Shown here: positions 17,962 through 27,588 of the stretch, one piece after another
Layout: the number at the start of each line of letters is the position of its first letter
Position numbering within the stretch: the stretch's first letter is position 1
From: SFFI01 sp964398655
GTDB lineage: Bacteria; Bacillota; Clostridia; Saccharofermentanales; DTU023
Assembly: GCA_964398655.1 (NCBI GenBank)
Contig: CAYNNG010000005.1
Location: 5,081 to 69,080, forward strand
Reading direction: 5' to 3'
Length of the DNA stretch: 64,000 bases
The notes under the pieces: model-generated
Database searches by the model: none
Told to the model about the DNA's origin: nothing
The model's input: only the letters and a program-made list of their open reading frames with translations
Position numbers and translations under genes: made by a program

Positions 17962-18690
17962 TTGAAGCGAATATGTGATATTCTGCGCGAGACAGCACTT
18001 TTTCAAGGCTTAGACCAGAAAATTTACCGCAGTTATTGTGAGAACTCCAAGCTAGAAGTATTCTGGAAGGGAGATCTCATCGTGCAAGAAGGTGACCGTT
18101 GCGAGGGACTCATCATCATAGTTGAGGGTCAAGCTGCCCTGATGATGACTTCACCCAACGGTGATTATTCCACCTTGAACTTACTGGGCGAAGGCGACAC
18201 CTTCGGCGAAAGCTTGTTCTTTGGCAACCGCCGCTATTACCAATCCAGCCTGGAGGCTGCGACTAACGGTAAGTATCTCTTTATCTCGCGGCAAAAAATT
18301 CTGGATATGATTGCTCAATCTCCCCAGCTCTTAAGCAATATTTTATCCTCCCTTTCTGACACTATTTACGAGCAAGAGCGGCGAATTAATTTACTCTCTC
18401 AGCGCAGCCTGCGCCGTAAAATATCCGCCTACCTGATCGACCTCTTGCGCGACAAACTGGAAGAGAAGGGGACCAGACTAAAAGATGAGCTGCAAATAGT
18501 ATCTACTCCCGCTGTTGAGCTGCCGGTCAGCAAGGCCATGGTGGCCAAGCTCCTGGCGATGCCGCGTCCTTCTTTGTCGCGCGAACTCATCAGCATGGAA
18601 GAAGATGGATTGATAAAAGTTGCTGGCAGAGTTATTTGGCTGCTTGACTTAAAAGAACTTTCTGCCGGCCAAGAGTTAGAAGACTTTTAA
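17962..18690 (+). CDS. Crp/Fnr-family transcriptional regulator
   Basis: A 242-residue protein with an N-terminal cyclic-nucleotide-binding-like beta barrel (about 15-130; 'GDLIVQEGDRCEGLIIIVEG' and 'LLGEGDTFGESLFFGN') and a C-terminal helix-turn-helix ('VSKAMVAKLLAMPRPSLSRE', near 195). No Cys cluster for an Fe-S centre is seen at the N-terminus, so it is not a classic Fnr. The frame is open upstream into the tRNA gene; the likely start is TTG 17962, six bases after AGAGG. It is followed 23 bases later by fhs, so it may be co-transcribed with or regulate one-carbon metabolism. That role is inference. Confidence 0.85.
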   Translation: MKRICDILRETALFQGLDQKIYRSYCENSKLEVFWKGDLIVQEGDRCEGLIIIVEGQAALMMTSPNGDYSTLNLLGEGDTFGESLFFGNRRYYQSSLEAATNGKYLFISRQKILDMIAQSPQLLSNILSSLSDTIYEQERRINLLSQRSLRRKISAYLIDLLRDKLEEKGTRLKDELQIVSTPAVELPVSKAMVAKLLAMPRPSLSRELISMEEDGLIKVAGRVIWLLDLKELSAGQELEDF

Positions 18691-18713
18691 TTTGACATCG
18701 TGGAGGTAAAAAC

Positions 18714-20384
18714 ATGTCCTACAAGTCTGACATTGAAATCGCCCAAGAGGCAACCCTAGAACCTATTGGCAAAATTGCGGAACGCGCGGGCCTTAACCCC
18801 GAGGAGATTATCCCTTACGGTCACTACATGGCCAAGGTTCCCTTTTCTGCTATTAAGCCCGAAGAAGCTAAGGCGAAACTAATCCTCGTTACTGCCATCA
18901 ACCCCACCCCCGCAGGTGAAGGCAAAACCACAACTACGGTTGGCTTAGGCGATGGACTTAGAAGAATCGGCAAAAAGTCTGCGGTTGCTCTGCGTGAACC
19001 CTCTCTGGGACCAGTTTTTGGTGTTAAGGGCGGCGCGGCAGGCGGTGGATATGCCCAGGTTGTCCCCATGGAGAACCTTAACCTGCACTTCACGGGCGAC
19101 TTTCACGCCATCGGCGCGGCTAACAACCTTTTAGCTGCCATGCTGGATAACCACATCCATCAAGGTAACGCTCTTAATATTGATACTCGCCGCATTGTGT
19201 GGAACCGCTGCGTAGATATGAACGACCGTCAACTCCGCAATATCGTAATTGGCTTAGGTAAGCGCGGTGATGGTATCACACGCGAAGACCATTTTGATAT
19301 TACAGTAGCTTCAGAAGTCATGGCAGCCTTCTGCCTGGCCACCTCCCTGGAGGACCTTGAGGCACGCTTAGGCCGCATGATTGTTGCCTATACTAATGAT
19401 AAAAAACCAGTTACCTGTGCTGACCTGAAGGCTCAGGGTGCGATGACTGCCCTGCTCAAAGACGCGCTGCAGCCCAACCTGGTGCAAACACTGGAAGGCA
19501 CACCCGCCTTTGTCCATGGTGGACCCTTCGCCAATATTGCCCACGGCTGCAACTCTGTGATGGCTACTAAACTGGCCATGCAAAGCGCAGATTACGCGGT
19601 TACGGAAGCAGGCTTCGGTGCTGACCTGGGCGCAGAAAAATTCTTAGACATTAAATGCCGCGCAGCTGGACTCAACCCTGCGGTGATCGTAATTGTGGCT
19701 ACTGTTCGTGCTCTGAAACATCACGGCGGCGCTGACCTCAAAGACCTCAACAATGAAGATATTGAAGCCTTAAAGAGAGGTATGCCCAACCTGCAGAAGC
19801 ATATCGAGAATCTCCAAAAAGTCTTTAATAGCAACGTGGTCGTAGCTATCAACCGCTTCCCCACGGACACAGAAAAAGAACTTGAGACCATTCGCGAACT
19901 GACCAAGCAGTATGGTGTAGATGTTGTCCTCTCCGAAGTTTGGGGCAAGGGCGGCGAAGGCGGTATGGCCTTGGCAGAAAAAGTAGTTGAGCTGTGCGAG
20001 CAAGAAAAACCCATCAGCTTTGCCTATGACCTGGATGAAGATCCCGCACAGAAAATTGAAGACATCGCCAAGAAGGTTTACGGCGCTGCAAAGGTAGAAA
20101 TTACTGCAGGTGCCAAACGTCAAATTAGAGAAGCCGTAGAAATGGGCTTTGGCAACCTGCCTATCTGCATGGCCAAGACCCAGTACTCCTTCTCAGATGA
20201 TCCCAAGCTTTTAGGTGCGCCTGAAGGCTTTACCCTGACCGTACGCAATGTGCGTGTCTCTGCTGGTGCTGGTTTCCTGGTAGCTCTCACGGGAGAGATC
20301 ATGACCATGCCTGGCCTGCCCAAGGTACCCTCTGCTGAAAACATTGATGTTGACAGCGAAGGACATATCCACGGCTTGTTCTAA
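18714..20384 (+). CDS. fhs: Formate-tetrahydrofolate ligase
   Basis: Makes 10-formyl-tetrahydrofolate from formate, tetrahydrofolate and ATP; a key one-carbon enzyme in clostridia. The 556 residues fit the family and carry the P-loop-like '[18 protein letters not shown]' near residue 63, '[19 protein letters not shown]' near 93 and '[16 protein letters not shown]' near 264. TGGAGGT precedes the ATG. No other Wood-Ljungdahl gene lies in the window, so biosynthetic use of formate is as likely as acetogenesis. Confidence 0.97.
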   Translation: MSYKSDIEIAQEATLEPIGKIAERAGLNPEEIIPYGHYMAKVPFSAIKPEEAKAKLILVTAINPTPAGEGKTTTTVGLGDGLRRIGKKSAVALREPSLGPVFGVKGGAAGGGYAQVVPMENLNLHFTGDFHAIGAANNLLAAMLDNHIHQGNALNIDTRRIVWNRCVDMNDRQLRNIVIGLGKRGDGITREDHFDITVASEVMAAFCLATSLEDLEARLGRMIVAYTNDKKPVTCADLKAQGAMTALLKDALQPNLVQTLEGTPAFVHGGPFANIAHGCNSVMATKLAMQSADYAVTEAGFGADLGAEKFLDIKCRAAGLNPAVIVIVATVRALKHHGGADLKDLNNEDIEALKRGMPNLQKHIENLQKVFNSNVVVAINRFPTDTEKELETIRELTKQYGVDVVLSEVWGKGGEGGMALAEKVVELCEQEKPISFAYDLDEDPAQKIEDIAKKVYGAAKVEITAGAKRQIREAVEMGFGNLPICMAKTQYSFSDDPKLLGAPEGFTLTVRNVRVSAGAGFLVALTGEIMTMPGLPKVPSAENIDVDSEGHIHGLF

Positions 20385-20415
20385 ACTTAATCTGATTGTA
20401 AGGCGTCCGCAACAC

Positions 20416-20441
20416 AGACTGGGGTTTTGATACCCCAGTCT
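20416..20441 (+). terminator. Stem-loop after fhs
   Basis: A perfect 10-bp stem (AGACTGGGGT with ACCCCAGTCT) and a six-base loop, 31 bases after fhs. No T-run follows (CTCACTG), as with the stem after clpB, so termination strength is uncertain. Confidence 0.5.
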
Positions 20442-20478
20442 CTCACTGTCTCAGGTACAATTTGGGAAAGGTATTTTT

Positions 20479-21576
20479 ATGGAAAAGATCAAAAGAATCG
20501 TAAACGAGATAGCCCAAAGTCTGGAGCGAGAACTAGGTGTTATCCTGGATCAAGATCCCGAGCAAGTTGCCTCTCTTAACGCTAAATATGGTGAGGGGGT
20601 ACTTGACGGTGCCCGCAAGGCTCTGGAAGCCGACGATGTCGTGCGTTTTCAAGGGCTAACCTTTATGGCGGTTGACCTCGCAGACAATAAAAAAGCCATT
20701 TATTATGCGGAAGGTGAAGACCCTGCCGCCCGGGATCTGCTGATCCTTTTGGCTCGCACGGTCGAAACTGCCTATGATGGACGGGACTTGAGTGATGAAC
20801 GTTCATCTTTCTTGAAAAACGTACTCCTGGAAAATGAGCTGCCCGGAGATATTCCCCTGAAAGCGCGGGAATTGAAGATTGACTACTTCTTAAGCCGTCA
20901 GGTGCTCTTGCTGAGCTTCGGCGAAGCCTGTGACGCTTCTTGTGCTGAGTTTATCAAGGAGCAATTTGGCAGCGCCGACGACTACATTCTTCCTGTAGAC
21001 GAGCATACAGTTGTGGTTTTGGCCTCCTTAGCCGAACACGATGAAGAGTACATTGATGCAGCCAGTAAAAAACTGATTGAAGGTTTTGAAGGCGAAGGCC
21101 GTAACGTGACCATCGGTATTGGCCTGCCCGCTGAACACCTTAAGGATACCGCCTCATCCTATCGCCAGGCTGCCCTTGCCCTCACGGTGGGCTCGATCTT
21201 TGAAGAAGATGAGCGCATTATGTGGTACAAGCGCCTTGGCCTGGGCCGGCTGATTTACCAGCTGCCTCGGACCCTCTGCGAAATGTTCCTGTCGGAAGTC
21301 TTTGCGCCTGATACCTATGAGGCTTTAGATCCTGAAACCCTCTTAACTATTGAGAAATTCTTTGAGAACAACCTCAATGGTTCGGAAACTTCACGCCAAT
21401 TATTTGTCCACAGAAATACCTTGGTTTATCGTTTGGACAAGGTCCAAAAGATTACGGGTCTCGACCTCCGTACCTTTGAGGATGCTGTCCTCTTCAAGCT
21501 GGCTTCCATGGTTTATAAATACCTGGAATCCTTACAGCAAAAGGATGAGGCTCAAACCCTAGACAAGCATTGGTAA
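20479..21576 (+). CDS. CdaR/PucR-type helix-turn-helix regulator
   Basis: A 365-residue protein whose C-terminal 60 residues ('FFENNLNGSETSRQLFVHRN' and 'TLVYRLDKVQKITGLDLRTF') match the PucR/CdaR C-terminal helix-turn-helix. The middle part (about 110-260) resembles the GGDEF-like fold seen between sensor and HTH in that family, and the N-terminus may be a ligand-binding domain I cannot name. It precedes ftsE by 40 bases in the same direction. This arrangement recurs in clostridia as I recall it, suggesting control of ftsEX or a shared transcript. Confidence 0.8.
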   Translation: MEKIKRIVNEIAQSLERELGVILDQDPEQVASLNAKYGEGVLDGARKALEADDVVRFQGLTFMAVDLADNKKAIYYAEGEDPAARDLLILLARTVETAYDGRDLSDERSSFLKNVLLENELPGDIPLKARELKIDYFLSRQVLLLSFGEACDASCAEFIKEQFGSADDYILPVDEHTVVVLASLAEHDEEYIDAASKKLIEGFEGEGRNVTIGIGLPAEHLKDTASSYRQAALALTVGSIFEEDERIMWYKRLGLGRLIYQLPRTLCEMFLSEVFAPDTYEALDPETLLTIEKFFENNLNGSETSRQLFVHRNTLVYRLDKVQKITGLDLRTFEDAVLFKLASMVYKYLESLQQKDEAQTLDKHW

Positions 21577-21616
21577 GGCCAACAGGTCTTACCTTGCTCA
21601 GAATAGAGGTAAGAAC

Positions 21617-22762
21617 TTGATAGAATTTATTGACGTATCAAAAAATTACTCCCGGGGAGTTCACGCCCTGCATCAAGCGAATTTTTCCATTGATGCGGGC
21701 GAATTTGTTTTTTTAATAGGAGAATCTGGTGCCGGGAAGTCTACGGTCATTAAGCTGCTCACCTGTGAGGAGCGTCCGACTTCAGGCACAGTGGTCTTAG
21801 ACAATTTTGATGTCTCCCGGATGAAACAAAAATTAGTACCCTACTTACGGCGGAAAATTGGCCTTATCTTTCAGGACTTCCGCCTGATTGATTCCAAGAC
21901 CGTATTTGAAAATGTGGCCTTTGCCATGGAAATAGTTGGTGCTCCTGAAGAAGTAATCGAACGCAGGGTGCCCATGGTGCTTTCTGTGGTAGGCCTGAGA
22001 AATAAGGGCGATTTTTATCCTAATGAGCTTTCTGGCGGCGAGGCCCAGCGTGTAGGTGTGGCCCGCGCCATGGTTAATAACCCCCGCCTGATCTTGGCGG
22101 ACGAGCCAACAGGCAACCTAGACCGGGAAAACGGTGAGGCTATCATGGCCCTCCTAGATGAAATTAACCGGGCGGGTACCACCGTTATTGCTTGCACCCA
22201 CGATCTTGATACGGTGCGCAAGATGAATAAACGGGTCATTGAGCTGCGCAATGGGCATGTGACTCGTGATGACCCGCCGAGGGTAGAAGTGGACTTCTCG
22301 AAAAACTTTGTTTCCGTCAAACCGCAAGTTTCTGAAGAGATGCGCCGCTTAATGGACGATAACAGTCTGGTGTCCTCTGACTTCCAGGCGGATCTGGGAC
22401 CCTATTACGAACCTGAACCTGCATCTGCTGAAGCTTGGGATACAGGTTTTACTCCCCTGGTGGAAGCGCAGCCAAGTTCTGATCTTGCACCAGATCTCTC
22501 CTACCTAGAGAAGCGCCTGGCGGAGGACTCAGAACGGCGTAAACACCGGGCCAAGGTTCAGCCCCGGCCAGACAAACGCCAGGACCTCCACGAGCCGAAG
22601 AAGCATGAGCATAATCTTGCTGATACCGGCCGTAACCCCCGGCTGAGACAGGCCACCAGACCTCTAAAACTGTCGCGTCCAGATTTAGATCAGCATACAT
22701 CAAGTGATACCAAGGCTTCTGGCCATACCGGCGAAGTCCCACTGCAGGAGAAGACCAGCTAG
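21617..22762 (+). CDS. ftsE: Cell-division ATP-binding protein FtsE with C-terminal extension
   Basis: ABC ATPase that with FtsX activates septal wall hydrolases. Walker A 'GESGAGKS' is at residues 35-42, the Q-loop 'LIFQDFRLI' near 82, signature 'LSGGEAQRVGVARAM' near 136, Walker B 'LILADEPTGNLD' near 157 and switch His 'CTHD' near 194. The core ends near residue 225, the usual FtsE length. About 155 more residues follow that are rich in charged residues, Pro and Ser and look disordered. The start is TTG 21617, six bases after AGAGGT. It ends 2 bases before ftsX. Confidence 0.94.
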   Translation: MIEFIDVSKNYSRGVHALHQANFSIDAGEFVFLIGESGAGKSTVIKLLTCEERPTSGTVVLDNFDVSRMKQKLVPYLRRKIGLIFQDFRLIDSKTVFENVAFAMEIVGAPEEVIERRVPMVLSVVGLRNKGDFYPNELSGGEAQRVGVARAMVNNPRLILADEPTGNLDRENGEAIMALLDEINRAGTTVIACTHDLDTVRKMNKRVIELRNGHVTRDDPPRVEVDFSKNFVSVKPQVSEEMRRLMDDNSLVSSDFQADLGPYYEPEPASAEAWDTGFTPLVEAQPSSDLAPDLSYLEKRLAEDSERRKHRAKVQPRPDKRQDLHEPKKHEHNLADTGRNPRLRQATRPLKLSRPDLDQHTSSDTKASGHTGEVPLQEKTS

Positions 22763-22764
22763 CT

Positions 22765-23649
22765 ATGGGGAATAAAGGTTTACGTTACGCCATCCGTGAT
22801 GGCTTTATTGGGTTGAAACGCCATCCTATGGTGTTGATTTTATCCATTACTACTATGTTCATTATGCTTAGCCTTTTGGCAGCTTTCGTGGTTTTTGCTT
22901 TTAACGCGAATGCTGTGCTTAAGGAAGCAGGGGAGATCCCCCCCGTAGAGATTCAATTTCAGCTGGGAGCAAATCCCGATACGGTCGTCAACTTAGCTGA
23001 ACAATTTGGAAATAACGATAATATCGTTGAGTATAAAGTCATGAGCCCGGCCGACAATATGGAGGACTTTATTAAGCTCATGGATAAAGATGGGCTCTTT
23101 GATGAATTTAATTATGAAGAGCACATTCCCTGGACCATCCTGCTCCGCCTCAAGGACCCTCAATTGGGCCAGGCCTTTAAGGACGAAGTGATGCAATATC
23201 CCGGGGTCTACGATGTCATGATGGAAACAGCCCTCATGTCAACCCTGGAAAGTGCCATTCAAACTGTAAGCTTGGTCTCTCTCTTGGTATTCCTTATCCT
23301 GCTTATCGTTTCCGTTATGGTGATAAATAACATGATCCGGATCATTGCCCTGTCCAGGTCCAATGAGCTGAGCATTATGAAAACCATGGGAGCCACGGAC
23401 CTTTATATCCGGATCCCCTTTGTGATTGAGGGCCTTTTTGTTTCGCTTTTGGCCTCTATCCTCAGTATGGCAGTTATTTTGTCGGCCTATAATATTCTCC
23501 TGAACCGAATCAAGGCGGGCTTCATTGCGGATAGTCTCCTGCCGGTCGGCCAAGTTGCCCTGCCTGTGGTTTTAGTAGTGCTGGTTTTGGCGGTATTAGT
23601 TGGCGGCTTGACCTCCTACTTCTCGGTCAAGCGCTATATACGTGTCTAA
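22765..23649 (+). CDS. ftsX: Cell-division protein FtsX
   Basis: Membrane partner of FtsE, 294 residues. One membrane segment near residues 22-47 is followed by an outside domain of about 115 residues that should bind a wall hydrolase, then three segments (about 172-195, 218-242, 265-288) with 'ALSRSNELSIMKTMGATD', the FtsX signature loop. Two bases separate it from ftsE. The M23 peptidase encoded next is the natural candidate for its extracellular partner. Confidence 0.95.
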   Translation: MGNKGLRYAIRDGFIGLKRHPMVLILSITTMFIMLSLLAAFVVFAFNANAVLKEAGEIPPVEIQFQLGANPDTVVNLAEQFGNNDNIVEYKVMSPADNMEDFIKLMDKDGLFDEFNYEEHIPWTILLRLKDPQLGQAFKDEVMQYPGVYDVMMETALMSTLESAIQTVSLVSLLVFLILLIVSVMVINNMIRIIALSRSNELSIMKTMGATDLYIRIPFVIEGLFVSLLASILSMAVILSAYNILLNRIKAGFIADSLLPVGQVALPVVLVVLVLAVLVGGLTSYFSVKRYIRV

Positions 23650-23699
23650 GGATGTCCGCACCTTACCCTTGGCTTTTAGGATGTCCTAGAAGGTGACTT

Positions 23700-24965
23700 A
23701 TGTGTAAAAAATTTCCTAAAAATAAATTATCTTGGCTTTGCGGCCTTTTAACGGCTTGGCTCTTGCTGCTATCCTGCTTGCCTACTATTCCGGTGCAAGC
23801 ACTTGATAACCAGGAAGAATTAGACCGCCTGATGCAAGAGCAGTCAGAGTTGGAAGCTCAGTGGCAGTCTGCGAAAGAAGAACTGGAAATGTTCCAAAGT
23901 CAGCAGGACTTGGCCGATACGGACCTGGCCTGGCTGCTTGAGCGTTCGGAAGAGCAGCAGGCTCTATACGAAAAACAGGTAGAGCAAGTGGCAGCAATCA
24001 CTAGAATGAAGCAGTCCTTGGAACGCAGCCTGGAAGTTGCTATTCGTCAGTACGAAGAACATAAGGCCCTCTATTACGAGCGTATTGAGGGTATGTATAA
24101 CCTGCAGAAAAAGTCGCAGCTGGAGATTCTCTTAGAATCTGACTCCTTAGAGTCCTACTTTACTACCCTGCGCTTTATGAAAATGATCTCTGACGCGGAC
24201 GAGCAAGATTTAGCCCATATGCGGGAGCAGAGAGATAAGCTGCAGGCGCAGAAAGAACAAACGGAGAAGCAGCTGCAGGAATACAATACCTTGCTGGAAT
24301 CGATTAAAGAAGATAAATCGGCGATTGAGCAGGATTTAGCAGATTACCAGTTCAATATGTCTAACCTGGATGCCCAAATGCAGACTCTGGCTGAGAATAT
24401 TGAGGCCTTCTCCAACGACCACTTCCAAATCCAGCTGGAGATTGATGAGGCCAACCGCCGGATAGCGGAAGAAGAATATCTTGCCAGCTTGGAACAGGAA
24501 CCCGAGGAGTCAGGTGAAGACGCCTATGTTGACAATGGCAACATAGGCGCACCAGTAGGCGATGCTTATTCCGGAAATGGTTTCGTCTGGCCCTGCCCGC
24601 AAAACGACGGGGTAACCTCGGAATTTGGTCCCCGCTCAATCCCTGATATGGGTATCAACGACTTCCATACTGGTATTGACTTTGCGGCGGATTACGGGGC
24701 GCCAGCGGTTGCTGCTGCTCCCGGTACGGTAATTTATGCTAGCTGGATGGAATATGGTGGCAATACAGTACAAATTGATATCGGTGGGGGAATTATGACC
24801 ATGTACTGCCATCTCAATGAGATCTACGTTTCTGTAGGACAAACCGTAAGTGCTGGTGATGTGGTTGGAGCAGTAGGATCTACGGGCCTAGCCAATGGCC
24901 CGCACCTGCATTTTGAGATCCAAGTCGGCGGCTCTCCGGTAGACCCACGTTTATACCTGTATTAA
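23700..24965 (+). CDS. Secreted coiled-coil M23 peptidase (EnvC/NlpD-like)
   Basis: A 421-residue exported protein. Signal peptide: basic start 'MCKKFPKNK', hydrophobic core (about 11-28), likely cleavage after 'VQA' near residue 35. Residues about 37-265 form a long Glu/Gln-rich coiled coil typical of EnvC and PcsB-like hydrolase activators. A short acidic linker leads to a C-terminal M23 domain with 'HTGIDFAADYG' near 322 and 'GPHLHFEIQVGG' near 399, and 'MYCHLNE' between them. The metal ligands (His, Asp, His) are present, so it may be an active endopeptidase rather than a degenerate activator. Its place after ftsX supports a role as the FtsEX-controlled septal hydrolase. Confidence 0.9.
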   Translation: MCKKFPKNKLSWLCGLLTAWLLLLSCLPTIPVQALDNQEELDRLMQEQSELEAQWQSAKEELEMFQSQQDLADTDLAWLLERSEEQQALYEKQVEQVAAITRMKQSLERSLEVAIRQYEEHKALYYERIEGMYNLQKKSQLEILLESDSLESYFTTLRFMKMISDADEQDLAHMREQRDKLQAQKEQTEKQLQEYNTLLESIKEDKSAIEQDLADYQFNMSNLDAQMQTLAENIEAFSNDHFQIQLEIDEANRRIAEEEYLASLEQEPEESGEDAYVDNGNIGAPVGDAYSGNGFVWPCPQNDGVTSEFGPRSIPDMGINDFHTGIDFAADYGAPAVAAAPGTVIYASWMEYGGNTVQIDIGGGIMTMYCHLNEIYVSVGQTVSAGDVVGAVGSTGLANGPHLHFEIQVGGSPVDPRLYLY

Positions 24966-24988
24966 GCTAACTTAAAAGGAGATAATTT

Positions 24989-26350
24989 ATGGCTTTTCGC
25001 GCTAACCCATCCCCTCAAGAAGATTCTCGCTACCCTAGTTCAGGCTCGGAAGGCCCAGGAGACCAACCCAGAAAACGTTGGCCTCTTACGGTTTTAGCCT
25101 TAATTGTGATTTTGGCTGTAGTTTCTGTTTATATCTTGCCGCAGATTTCTCTGCCGCTGCAAACTAAGCAAAAAGCTTCGGGACTCAAAGACCAGTCGCA
25201 AATTTCTCAGCTGGTCCTGCCAGCCATGAATCTTAAAGATCCTGATCCCGAAACTTTTAAACAGCTGCAAAAGCTCCAGCTGATTTATGACACCTTGAAA
25301 AATGACTACTTCCGAGAGTTGACGGATGCAGAATTAGTGGAAGCCATGTACGCTGGCCTCTTGGATGAGATGGACTCCCCCTACACTTTCTATATGGACA
25401 GTGACGAATACTCTGCTATGCAGGATTCTATGCAAGGGGAATATTCCGGCATTGGAGCCCAGGTATCTAAGCAAGATGACCTCTATCTTATTTCAGATAT
25501 TTTTGATGACTCTCCTGCAGCCCAGGCTGGCTTAAGGATTGGAGACCGCTTTATTAGTATTGATGGCAAAGATGTCAGTGAATTTTCTGATGTCACGACC
25601 TTGGCTGCTGAGGTTAGGGGAGAGACGGGTTCCAAAGTTACAGTTGAGGTTTTTAGACCCAGTGATAATCAGGTCTATACCATAGAAGTGACGCGCGGCA
25701 AGGTGGAAAACGCCAACCTCAAGTCAGAGCTTTTAACCCCGGAGATTGGCTATGTCCGTATTCTGGAATTTAATTCCGGCGTTGCGGATAACTTCATTAA
25801 GGCTCTTGACGAATTTAAAAAACAAGGGGTTAAGTCCATTATCTTTGACGTGCGCAATAACGGCGGCGGTTATGTTTACGAAGTAACTAAAATGCTGGAC
25901 TATCTCCTCCCCGCCGGCAAGCTAGCAGTAGCCAAAGGTCGCACGGATGGCCAGGATTACGAAGAGGATTGGACCTCCCAAGCTAAGGTGGGGGTACCCG
26001 AAGACTGGCAATATGCTATTTTGATCAATCAGTATTCGGCCTCAGCGAGTGAGCTCTTCTCGGGCTGCCTGCGGGATTATGACAAAGCGGTCCTGGTAGG
26101 TGAACAATCCTTTGGCAAAGGCGTAGGAACAATTACGCGGGAATTGACTGACGGCTCAGCCTTACAAATTACCAACTTCCACTACTACCTGCCTAAGGGC
26201 GATTGTGTGGAAGGGGAGGGTCTGACCCCGCAGATCGCAGTGAGCCTGGATAAGGAATTGGCTGGTCTGCCTCTGGGTCAGCTGGACCATGCAGAGGATA
26301 GCCAGCTGCAAGCAGCCCTGACCTATATTCAAGAAAATTATTTGAACTAA
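24989..26350 (+). CDS. C-terminal processing peptidase, S41 family
   Basis: A 453-residue CtpA/CtpB-like protease. One N-terminal membrane segment (about 32-52) anchors it outside the cell. A PDZ domain (about 125-215; 'YSGIGAQVSKQDD', 'SPAAQAGLRIGDRFISIDG') precedes the S41 catalytic domain. The catalytic Ser is in 'NQYSASASELFSG' near residue 350 and the Lys in 'GEQSFGKGVGT' near 377. Such enzymes trim exported proteins, often wall hydrolases. It starts 23 bases after the M23 gene with AAAGGAG before the ATG, consistent with processing a partner from the same operon. Confidence 0.94.
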   Translation: MAFRANPSPQEDSRYPSSGSEGPGDQPRKRWPLTVLALIVILAVVSVYILPQISLPLQTKQKASGLKDQSQISQLVLPAMNLKDPDPETFKQLQKLQLIYDTLKNDYFRELTDAELVEAMYAGLLDEMDSPYTFYMDSDEYSAMQDSMQGEYSGIGAQVSKQDDLYLISDIFDDSPAAQAGLRIGDRFISIDGKDVSEFSDVTTLAAEVRGETGSKVTVEVFRPSDNQVYTIEVTRGKVENANLKSELLTPEIGYVRILEFNSGVADNFIKALDEFKKQGVKSIIFDVRNNGGGYVYEVTKMLDYLLPAGKLAVAKGRTDGQDYEEDWTSQAKVGVPEDWQYAILINQYSASASELFSGCLRDYDKAVLVGEQSFGKGVGTITRELTDGSALQITNFHYYLPKGDCVEGEGLTPQIAVSLDKELAGLPLGQLDHAEDSQLQAALTYIQENYLN

Positions 26351-26399
26351 AAGAGATTTATCTTTAAAGTAGTAAGGCACTAATACAAGGAGAGATCTT

Positions 26400-27437
26400 A
26401 TGGCAGAGCAAAATAAAAAATCTAACAGCTTTGAGCATTTAGGAGATATCGTACTGACTGGCGACCGTCCCTCTGGCCGTCTGCATATTGGCCATTACGC
26501 GGGATCTATTCAAAAGCGTTTGGAATTCCAAGATAAATATGACCATAACTTCATCATGATTGCAGATATGCAGGCCTTGACCGACCACGCAGCGGGTGGA
26601 GAAGCCGTAAGTCAGTCTGTGATGCAGCTGGCCATAGATTACCTGGCGGTAGGGCTTGATCCGGCGAAATCCACCATCTTCATTCAGTCCTTGGTACCAG
26701 AGCTCACAGAGCTAACGGTTCTGTATATGAATTTTGTTTCTCTGGCCCGTTTAAAGCGCAACCCTACGGTGAAAAATGAAATGCAGCAGAAGGGCTTTGG
26801 CGATACCGTACCAATTGGATTTTTGAATTACCCCGTAAGCCAGGCTGCGGATATTACGGCCTTCATGGCTAACCTGGTGCCGGTAGGCAATGACCAGCTG
26901 CCCATGATTGAGCAGACTAACGAAATCGTCCGGTCTATCAACTATACCTATAAGGCAGAAGTTCTGCGGGAATGTGAGGCCATTGTTTCAAAGACTGGCC
27001 GTCTCCCCGGAACGGATGGAGCGGCCAAAATGTCTAAGACGGTGGGCAACTGTATCTATCTGTCAGATGATGAGAAGACGGTCAAAGAAAAAGTTATGGG
27101 GATGTTCACAGACCCCGGTCATCTGAGGGTAGAAGACCCAGGTAAGGTAGAAGGCAATCCCGTATTTACTTACCTGAAGACTTTTGACCCTGACCAAGAC
27201 CTGGTGCAAGAGATGGCTGACCATTACCAAAGAGGCGGATTAGGGGATGTTAAGGTTAAGAAGCATCTCTTGGAAGTGATGCAGGATCTTTTGACCCCGA
27301 TCAGAACCCGCCGGGCAGAATATGAGCAAGAGCAAGACCAAATCCTCAAGATGCTCAAGGAAAATTCCTCCAAGGCCTCCGCGATCGCCCACCAAACCTT
27401 AACCCAACTCAAGCAGGTTATGAGTCTGGATTATTAA
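26400..27437 (+). CDS. trpS: Tryptophan-tRNA ligase
   Basis: Class I synthetase of 345 residues. HIGH motif in 'TGDRPSGRLHIGHYAGSI' near residue 20 and the KMSKS-type loop as 'AKMSKT' near 208 (final Thr for Ser). 'NYPVSQAADI' and 'PVGNDQLPMIEQ' are typical TrpRS active-site strings. AAGGAGAG precedes the ATG. No T-box is seen in the 49 bases before it. It closes the run from ftsE. Confidence 0.96.
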   Translation: MAEQNKKSNSFEHLGDIVLTGDRPSGRLHIGHYAGSIQKRLEFQDKYDHNFIMIADMQALTDHAAGGEAVSQSVMQLAIDYLAVGLDPAKSTIFIQSLVPELTELTVLYMNFVSLARLKRNPTVKNEMQQKGFGDTVPIGFLNYPVSQAADITAFMANLVPVGNDQLPMIEQTNEIVRSINYTYKAEVLRECEAIVSKTGRLPGTDGAAKMSKTVGNCIYLSDDEKTVKEKVMGMFTDPGHLRVEDPGKVEGNPVFTYLKTFDPDQDLVQEMADHYQRGGLGDVKVKKHLLEVMQDLLTPIRTRRAEYEQEQDQILKMLKENSSKASAIAHQTLTQLKQVMSLDY

Positions 27438-27531
27438 TCTGATGCCGGTAAACTATCAAGCAATACCCTCTAACTGATAGAAAAATTGTGCAGTTTAACA
27501 AACTTGCAAAAATGCAAGAAAATAGCGAGCT

Positions 27532-27577
27532 AAAAGCGGCCAAAGTAAGCCTAAGGGGCTTGCGGAGCCGCTTTTTC
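27532..27577 (+). terminator. Rho-independent terminator after trpS
   Basis: A nine-base stem (AAAAGCGGC with GCCGCTTTT) with a nested 5-bp hairpin (27547-27551 with 27557-27561), followed by TTCTC. It overlaps the -35 of the next promoter. Confidence 0.7.
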
Positions 27578-27588
27578 TCAGTTATACT
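27560..27588 (+). promoter_or_regulatory. S10 operon promoter
   Basis: TTGCGG (27560-27565), 17-base spacer, TATACT (27583-27588). It is the best promoter in the 405-base gap before rpsJ and implies a leader RNA of about 250 bases. The -35 lies inside the trpS terminator. Confidence 0.65.

Noticed and set aside
23650..23699. Repeated AGGATGTCC between ftsX and the M23 gene
   Set aside because: Two nine-base copies in a short gap can occur by chance and no function is suggested.
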